A stretch of DNA of 38,232 bases from JANRIC01 sp033765345 (GTDB lineage Bacteria; Bacteroidota; Bacteroidia; Cytophagales; Microscillaceae): contig JANRIC010000029.1 of assembly GCA_033765345.1 (NCBI GenBank), positions 1-38,232 of the forward strand, given 5' to 3'. Below, in pieces: positions 33,298 through 38,232 of the stretch. The notes below the pieces were generated by a model. The model was not told the origin of the DNA. It was given only the letters and a program-made list of their open reading frames with translations, and did no database searches. Position 1 is the first letter of the stretch; each line of letters begins with the position of its first letter. The translations under genes were made by a program, and so were the position numbers.

Positions 33298-33533
33298 GAA
33301 AGCTGATATTGGCTTCATCAAACATAGGTGATACCATTATTGACCCATTCTGCGGTTCGGGAACAACGCCTGTGTGTGCCGATCAACTTAAACGCAAATG
33401 GATGGCTTGCGACCTTTCACCTGAATATTTGGATTGGGCAGCCAAGCGAATTGAACTTGTTGAAGATTGGGGAATTGACAAGTGGCTCAAATATGATTTT
33501 GATAACCAACGAAGAAGAAACTCTATAAGATGA
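33282..33533 (+). pseudogene. C-terminal fragment of a type II DNA (N4/N6) methyltransferase
   Basis: After a TGA at 33279-33281 the frame reads PEELLRKLILASSN, then DTIIDPFCGSGTTPVCADQL and RKWMACDLSPEYLDWAAKRI. This is the motif X - motif I part of a beta-class N6-adenine or N4-cytosine methyltransferase, in which SAM-binding DPFxGSGTT comes near the C-terminus. The catalytic DPPY part and target-recognition region are missing. The first 15 bases overlap the end of the HTH gene in another frame, which marks a deletion joining the two genes. It cannot make an active enzyme. Its stop codon overlaps the next start as ATGA, the original operon arrangement. Confidence 0.85.
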
Positions 33534-33859
33534 ACTTGAAACAACTTGTAAATAAAGCCAAAGACAAGAACAATTTTATAGACTTAAAAGCATACATCAA
33601 GTTTTGTGAGGAATACCTGAATTATATTTCTGATAACTTGCAAGCAACTATCGTCTCACAAAACGAAAATCACTATTGCTTCTATCAATACAAGAAAGAA
33701 GGGAACTTTCAAATCACAAGACCGATTAACTCAAATTTGATGTATGATGCTAAGGAGTTCTCAGAAACATCAAAAGAATTTTTGAAAATATTGAAGAATA
33801 TCAAGACCATAGATAAAAATGACGAAACAATTTTTAAAAAATCATATAAAGACGTTTGA
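33530..33859 (+). CDS. Hypothetical protein in R-M remnant
   Basis: A 109-residue protein, not recognised. It is Lys/Asn/Glu-rich, with predicted helices at the N-terminus (LKQLVNKAKDKNNFIDLKAY, KFCEEYLNYI) and a short beta-like stretch (HYCFYQYKKEGNFQITRP). The ATG overlaps the methyltransferase stop codon (ATGA), so it was translated together with it. By position it could be a small subunit or accessory protein of the restriction enzyme, or unrelated cargo. It has no signal peptide or nuclease motif I can see. A further short frame begins inside its 3' end at 33819. Confidence 0.6.
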   Translation: MNLKQLVNKAKDKNNFIDLKAYIKFCEEYLNYISDNLQATIVSQNENHYCFYQYKKEGNFQITRPINSNLMYDAKEFSETSKEFLKILKNIKTIDKNDETIFKKSYKDV

Positions 33860-33896
33860 TCACTTGTTGATTGAAGATATTTGGAAGTTTTTATGA
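33819..33896 (+). pseudogene. 25-codon stub of a further gene
   Basis: An ATG overlapping the 3' part of the 109-aa gene in the +1 frame opens a frame of 25 codons ending with TGA at 33894-33896 (MTKQFLKNHIKTFDHLLIED, then IWKFL). Its helical, protein-like make-up and the overlap suggest the start of a third gene of the R-M operon, perhaps the restriction enzyme, cut off just before the dispersed repeat at 33924. This is inference; it may be chance. Confidence 0.35.
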
Positions 33897-33923
33897 AATA
33901 GAAAAAGCGCTTTATCATTTTGT

Positions 33924-33952
33924 CATATTGAGCCTCAACGAAAAATCTAATC
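33924..33952 (+). repeat. Dispersed repeat, right copy
   Basis: Same 29-nt element as at 32851-32879 (24 of 29 bases), same orientation; preceded by TTTTGT so that GTCATATTGAGCCTCAACG, the better preserved front part of the element, can be read. It lies at the right edge of the R-M remnant, 93 bases before the GH9 gene. Confidence 0.65.
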
Positions 33953-34045
33953 CAATCACAGCTTTGCTAAGATTTATACTATATTGACCAAAATAATTAT
34001 GGATTATATATTTAAACTTTTAGTAAATTTTAATTTTTGATTCGC

Positions 34046-36574
34046 ATGAAAAAACTAAAATTTTCATTACTTCTAGTGCTACTATTAGCAACCTTCTATG
34101 ATGCCTCAAGCCAGGATTTGACAATCAATGACCTTGAATATTTCGAGACTCAAGGTGTCCATGTTCTGGTGTACAATAATCTTTTCTCAGGAGGCTTTAA
34201 TGATGAGAAAAATGCTGGTATAGAATTAATTCACCACGGCGTTAGAACAGCCCAAGGCGGTGCTGTCAGACTTTCTAACACTCCAGAGCAGTGGGATCTT
34301 GTTCCGGTAATATCTAATAGAATAGTAAACAAGAACACTAAAACAATTGAGTCTAAGTTAAGGTACGAAGACTACGATTTTGATTCGCGTGTGGTTGTGA
34401 CGGCCAAAGGTAAAGGCATTGAAATATCTGTTTACCTGGATAAACCCGTTCCCAAGGCACTTGAAGGGAATGCCGGATTTAATCTTGAGTTTCTTCCTTC
34501 GCAATATTGGGGAAAAACCTATCTGATGGATGGTCGCTACAATCGATTCCCCCGTTATGTGGTAGGTAACACCACTACAAGACCTAACAGTGAAAAACTC
34601 AAACAATTCAAGGGGTATGTAACTTCTGACGACAGGGGAACTGGCAAATTTATTGATCCGCTTCCGCTTGAGACCGGACGCTCCTTGCTTCTTGCACCTG
34701 ATGACCCCTCAAGATTGGTAAAAATCACCTCACAAGATGCCGATCTTATGCTCTTCGACGGGCGTGTACTGGCACAAAATGGCTGGTTTGTGGTGCGTAG
34801 TGTGCTTCCCGCCGGAAAAACAGGCAAGGTACTCACCTGGACTGTCGAACCAAATGCCATTCAGGGTTGGATAAGAGAACCCAATATCGGTTTCTCTCAA
34901 GTGGGCTACATCCCTTCGCAACAAAAAGTTGCTGTCATTGAACTCGACAAAAAAGACAAACCCCTTGCAAAAGCCTCCCTATTTAAATTAGGCAACGACG
35001 GCAATGCCACCGAAGTATTCAGCGGAAATATCGTACCCTGGGGTGACTATTACAAATATCACTATGTAAAATTTGATTTTTCTTCCGTCAAAGATGCTGG
35101 TATATACTATATTCAGTATGGAGACCTGAAAACGAATAACTTTATCATAGAAAACAATGTGTACGATAAAATTACTGATGCCACCAGCGATATATGGATC
35201 CCCATACACATGAATCACATGTTCGTAAATGAAGCTTATAGAGTGTGGCACGGCGAGCCTTTTAAAGAAGGTTATCTCCAGGCACCACCAAACACCGATC
35301 ATTTCGATATCCACGCACAAGGACCAACCACCGATACCAAGTACAAAGCACTGGAAAAGATCCCTGGATTGAACATAGGTGGTTTTTTCGATGCCGGAGA
35401 TTTTGATATCGAGACCGGAGCAAACATCAGCGTGGTGCAGAACTTCGTCCAAACCTGGGAATATTTCAAACCCTTACGCGATCAGACTTTTGTGGATCAG
35501 AAGCAACGGTATGTTGATCTTCACAGACCCGACGGCACGCCGGACGTGTTGCAGTTTATCGAGCATGGAACTTTGAACTTGGTAGCTCAAGCAGAGATTA
35601 TCGGCCACATGACACAAACACTCTCTAATGCTGTTCTTGACAACTACCACCACCTGGGTGATGCAGCTTCATTAACAGATGGGCTCCCTTATAATCCGAA
35701 CCTTGGACCTTACGAAGTAGCCCCTGATGGTCGCTCGAGTGGCGTAAAGGATGATATGTGGGCATTTACAAGCCGTAATCCCAACCTCGATCTTAGGGCA
35801 GCCACCATGTTTGCCGCAGCAAGCCGAGCATTGAAGGGATATAACGATGATCTTTCGGCAAGAGCCTTGCAACACTCAAAAAGACTGCTCAAAGAAGCAA
35901 CAGAATTACTTGCCAATCAGCCTGCAGAATCCTCTGGCAGATTCGGCGGAGCCAACATAGCCACCAATCTTCAATTGTATATCTCAACAAAAGAGCAACA
36001 ATATGTGGATAAATTTCAAGAACTCTTATGGCCAGCCCTTGAGCGCAACGTCAGTTTCGTCATTTTGACAGCATTACACGCTATACCCCACCTAGACGCA
36101 TCCTACAAAGAAAAACTCCGTCCTTATGTTGTAAAATACAAAGCCTATATCGAGGAGTTGGAAAAGGATAATCCATACGGCGTGCCCATTGGCCTTCGTA
36201 ACTGGGCAGGAAGCGGTGATGTAGTAAACTTTGGTACTACCGTTTGCTTTGCCAGCAAATATTTTCCTGAGATCATCGATGCCAGCCATGCTTTCAAGAG
36301 TACCAACTGGTTATTTGGTTGTCATCCCTATCACAATTATTCCTTAGTAGCAACGGTGGGTGCCACACGCCCTAAAGCGGTCTTTTATGGGAATAACAGG
36401 GCTGATTTCTCCTTTATTCCAGGCAATGTTGCTCCAGGTTTATTATTCAGACAACCCGACCACTTTGAAAACTACGACGACTGGCCATTCCTTTGGGGAC
36501 AAAACGAAGGCACGATTGGTGGAAATACCAGTTATTTAATTTTTGGTTCAGCTTTTAAGAATTTATTAAAATAA
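34046..36574 (+). CDS. Exported GH9-like glycoside hydrolase
   Basis: An 842-residue protein with a signal peptide (MKKLKFSLLLVLLLATFYDA). An N-terminal beta-rich part of unknown type (about 25-270) is followed by a CelD_N/Ig-like domain (about 278-370, IGFSQVGYIPSQQKVAVIEL and DAGIYYIQYG) and an (alpha/alpha)6 catalytic part. The GH9 base motif DAGD is at 449-452 (GGFFDAGDFD), and Glu821 in WGQNEGTIGGN is placed like the GH9 acid. NWLFGCHPYHNYS replaces the usual LGRNPxGxSYVTG segment, so it is a distant GH9 member. Activity on beta-glucan, xyloglucan or xylan backbone is possible. The start at 34046 is the ATG before the signal; a TTG at 34037 is in frame. Confidence 0.85.
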   Translation: MKKLKFSLLLVLLLATFYDASSQDLTINDLEYFETQGVHVLVYNNLFSGGFNDEKNAGIELIHHGVRTAQGGAVRLSNTPEQWDLVPVISNRIVNKNTKTIESKLRYEDYDFDSRVVVTAKGKGIEISVYLDKPVPKALEGNAGFNLEFLPSQYWGKTYLMDGRYNRFPRYVVGNTTTRPNSEKLKQFKGYVTSDDRGTGKFIDPLPLETGRSLLLAPDDPSRLVKITSQDADLMLFDGRVLAQNGWFVVRSVLPAGKTGKVLTWTVEPNAIQGWIREPNIGFSQVGYIPSQQKVAVIELDKKDKPLAKASLFKLGNDGNATEVFSGNIVPWGDYYKYHYVKFDFSSVKDAGIYYIQYGDLKTNNFIIENNVYDKITDATSDIWIPIHMNHMFVNEAYRVWHGEPFKEGYLQAPPNTDHFDIHAQGPTTDTKYKALEKIPGLNIGGFFDAGDFDIETGANISVVQNFVQTWEYFKPLRDQTFVDQKQRYVDLHRPDGTPDVLQFIEHGTLNLVAQAEIIGHMTQTLSNAVLDNYHHLGDAASLTDGLPYNPNLGPYEVAPDGRSSGVKDDMWAFTSRNPNLDLRAATMFAAASRALKGYNDDLSARALQHSKRLLKEATELLANQPAESSGRFGGANIATNLQLYISTKEQQYVDKFQELLWPALERNVSFVILTALHAIPHLDASYKEKLRPYVVKYKAYIEELEKDNPYGVPIGLRNWAGSGDVVNFGTTVCFASKYFPEIIDASHAFKSTNWLFGCHPYHNYSLVATVGATRPKAVFYGNNRADFSFIPGNVAPGLLFRQPDHFENYDDWPFLWGQNEGTIGGNTSYLIFGSAFKNLLK

Positions 36575-36621
36575 GCAGTTATTTTTCGGGCTAGTCCAAA
36601 ATCTAAAACCGTTTTCATATA

Positions 36622-36668
36622 CATCAGTAACTTTGAATTGGCTCATGTCCGATTCAAAGTTACTGATG
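36622..36668. repeat. Perfect 17-bp inverted repeat
   Basis: CATCAGTAACTTTGAAT (36622-36638) and ATTCAAAGTTACTGATG (36652-36668) pair perfectly around a 13-nt loop, 47 bases after the GH9 stop codon. There is no T-run on either side. It could act as a terminator or be a mobile or regulatory hairpin. Confidence 0.75.
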
Positions 36669-36756
36669 CAGAATATGGTAAACTGCGGTAGTCTCAACAA
36701 ACCACTGGCAAACAGACAAAGTAGCCAATAAATCATAAAAATAACTCAGTCCGAAA

Positions 36757-37755
36757 ATGGATGGCATCAAACGTATGATTAAAATATTTTTACTAATTTT
36801 CACGACACTTATTTTGAATTCCTACAATTCACAGACAAGTGACACTCAAAAAGAAGTTCAAAATGGAATTATTTATTTTTCCTATGATCATGGAGCAAAT
36901 TGGATAAATGCAAGTGATGGATTGCCAGAAAAAATTAGAATTGGTTTGGGCGGAATTGCTACTTCTAATCAAATCCTTGGAGTTGCAACAAAAGATGATG
37001 GTGTTTACCTCTACAATATCAAGTCCAAGACTTGGGAAAACGTTCCAACTGACAAACAAATCATAGAAGCGAACATAGGTGCTTTGGCAATTTTTGACAG
37101 TACCATTTATGTAGGAACTCAATTTAAAGGTATCTTTTGTACGACAGATAACGGAAAAAATTGGGCATCATTTAACAATGGACTTACAAACTTGACCATT
37201 AGGCGTTTTTGTGAGTTTAGAAATGTTCTATACGTATGCACGAATGACGGTTTTTATTCATACAACAAAATTTCAGACAGGTGGGACTTAGAATTCGGAC
37301 AAAATTCATTACAAACCAACGGAGCAACTTTTTACAATGGAAGTTTTTATTTAGCAACCAACAAAGGCATATTTTCACAACAAACGGACAAATCTTGGAT
37401 AAATTCATCACCACAATTTAGTATGCACAACATTAGTTCAGACAAAAACCAACTATATGCAATGACTTACAATGAATTATTATTGTCTTCAACAGACGGC
37501 AAAAATTGGCAATCATTTCAAAGCGGTTTACCGAAAGAACTTTATACTTTCAATGTACTAAATCACAATAATTTAATTTTGGCAGGACAATGGGACGGAA
37601 TTTATAAGAAAACAAATAATAACACAATGTGGGAATTATCAAGCAATGGTTTACCGACAAAGTTTGCCGTTACGAATTTGAAGGCGTTTAATGATATTTT
37701 AGTGATTAGTACTTCCGAGAGAAAATTAAAAGAAGGAATGACAACCGAAAAATAG
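36757..37755 (+). CDS. Exported propeller-like protein with BNR/photosystem-II-stability-factor-like repeats
   Basis: A 332-residue protein, function unknown. A signal peptide follows the second methionine (MIKIFLLIFTTLILNSYNSQ from 36775), so the true start may be 36775. Short repeats of about 40-45 residues hold Asp-box-like turns: SYDHGANWINASDGLP, TTDNGKNWASFNNGL and SSTDGKNWQSFQSGLP, each followed by strands such as IYVGTQFKGIF, LYVCTNDGFYSY and LILAGQWDGIYKK. This pattern suggests a beta-propeller of the sortilin/BNR type. The last dozen residues (SERKLKEGMTTEK) lose the repeat character. The gene is visibly more AT-rich than the GH9 gene before it and stands alone, which hints at acquisition. 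Confidence 0.72.
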   Translation: MDGIKRMIKIFLLIFTTLILNSYNSQTSDTQKEVQNGIIYFSYDHGANWINASDGLPEKIRIGLGGIATSNQILGVATKDDGVYLYNIKSKTWENVPTDKQIIEANIGALAIFDSTIYVGTQFKGIFCTTDNGKNWASFNNGLTNLTIRRFCEFRNVLYVCTNDGFYSYNKISDRWDLEFGQNSLQTNGATFYNGSFYLATNKGIFSQQTDKSWINSSPQFSMHNISSDKNQLYAMTYNELLLSSTDGKNWQSFQSGLPKELYTFNVLNHNNLILAGQWDGIYKKTNNNTMWELSSNGLPTKFAVTNLKAFNDILVISTSERKLKEGMTTEK

Positions 37756-37758
37756 GCA

Positions 37759-37815
37759 GCACATAACATCATCTGGCAATATGGCGACCAAAGTGCTTCT
37801 ATGAAACATTTGTGC
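37759..37815. repeat. 57-nt element bounded by GCACA / TGTGC
   Basis: Directly after the propeller gene, GCACATAAC (37759-37767) opens and TTTGTGC (ending 37815) closes a 57-nt stretch containing CTGGCAATATGGCGACC. I recall similar GCACATAACA...TTGGCA...GCGG...TTTGTGC pieces after genes in other Bacteroidota. It may be a dispersed element or a degenerate attC-like site; only the 5-base end match is exact. Confidence 0.4.
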
Positions 37816-38098
37816 AAGATTCACCCATCTGGTACTAGCATAAGGAATAGCTAATTTGACCAAATAAAAAGCCTTTTGAATAATTTGGATATTTGAGATA
37901 AAATGGTTTTATTAATTAAAAATACATGGTAGACAAAGCAGAAATAAACGGAAGGGTTGCGTTTATACGGATTTTATATGCCAATTCAAACAAAAAACTG
38001 CTACAAATGTACTGAGGGTTTATTGGAAGAAGCACTGAAAAAATATCCTTGACAAGCATTTTTTTAGTAAATTGCAAGGCCTTAAAACTTGAAGCGAA
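37816..38098. other. Non-coding stretch
   Basis: AT-rich sequence before the last gene. I see no coding frame, no strong hairpin and no clear promoter; a loose TAAATTGC near 38067 could be a poor -7 box for the gene at 38099. Confidence 0.5.
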
Positions 38099-38232
38099 AT
38101 GATTATTGCCAATCCAATTTATGATGTAGTTTTCAAACGACTCATGGAAAATGATAAAGTTGCCAAGTTTTTCATCGGGACACTTTTGGAACAAACAATC
38201 GAGGCAGTAGAAGTAAAACCGCAAGAATATAC
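38099..38232 (+). CDS. Rpn/PD-(D/E)XK family protein, N-terminal part cut by window end
   Basis: Forty-four codons are visible, beginning MIIANPIYDVVFKRLMENDK and going on to a segment with FFIGTLLEQTI. The pattern NPIYDxxFKxLMEN is the typical N-terminus of a Bacteroidota family in the same PD-(D/E)XK/Rpn group as the genes at 19012 and 22702; the nuclease motif would lie beyond the edge. The ATG at 38099 gives the expected start. Nothing can be said about its end or intactness. Confidence 0.75.
   Translation, partial: MIIANPIYDVVFKRLMENDKVAKFFIGTLLEQTIEAVEVKPQEY

Noticed and set aside
1..38232. CRISPR array, tRNA or rRNA genes
   Set aside because: No regularly spaced direct repeats and no cloverleaf or rRNA sequence were recognised on either strand by eye.

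Overview
The window looks like chromosomal DNA of a member of the Bacteroidota, most likely a free-living, plant-polymer-degrading member near the Cytophagia/Saprospiria. The reasons are a TonB-dependent receptor with an STN domain next to a DUF4249 lipoprotein, promoters of the TTG-N19-TAnnTTTG type, weak ribosome binding sites, many exported sugar-active enzymes, and Rpn-like PD-(D/E)XK nuclease genes. No rRNA, tRNA, CRISPR array or complete insertion sequence was seen.

Layout. Positions 147-4761 carry an exported MsrA, a TIGR01777 epimerase-like protein, and a soluble multi-PAS histidine kinase with its single-domain response regulator. Positions 4782-10997 (minus) form one outer-membrane operon: STN TonB receptor, DUF4249 lipoprotein, and a large exported protein with an MG2-like N-terminus and a plug-like C-terminus. 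Positions 11215-13923 hold a small exported unknown, elongation factor P with an unusual tip loop, a strong terminator, a PIN toxin-antitoxin pair and an N-terminally extended Uma2 protein. Positions 14033-18560 are housekeeping: exported lactonase-type propeller, SAM methyltransferase, rpe, and pdhC with two lipoyl domains; rpe and pdhC have facing-away promoters that both fit the Bacteroidota consensus.

Positions 18597-23532 mix mobile-type remains (a REP-like palindrome, an antitoxin remnant, two Rpn-type nucleases) with a lipoprotein aldose epimerase and an exported amidohydrolase that overlap by ATGA. After a NIPSNAP protein comes the metabolic core, 24472-36574: uxuA, an SDR oxidoreductase, GH67 alpha-glucuronidase and GH51 arabinofuranosidase on the minus strand, facing a sialate/xylan-type O-acetylesterase and a GH9-like glycoside hydrolase on the plus strand. 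Together these would strip arabinose, acetyl and (methyl)glucuronic acid from glucuronoarabinoxylan, and pass glucuronate-derived mannonate towards 2-keto-3-deoxygluconate. Two near-identical inverted LacI-type operator sequences lie in the divergent region between GH51 and the esterase and probably control the locus.

Between the esterase and the GH9 gene sits a decayed restriction-modification island (32.85-33.95 kb): HTH controller with two operator-like repeats, a deletion junction into the last third of a DNA methyltransferase, an unknown 109-aa gene and a 25-codon stub, all bracketed by two copies of a dispersed 29-nt repeat. The right end has a perfect 17-bp hairpin, an exported propeller-like protein, a 57-nt GCACA/TGTGC element and the start of a third Rpn-like gene cut by the window edge.

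The most interesting points are the operator pair over the xylan locus, the R-M deletion scar with its flanking repeats, the barrel-less plug protein in the TonB operon, and the atypical EF-P loop. I did not find clear evidence for a wholly new system; functions are inferred by reading motifs, without database searches.
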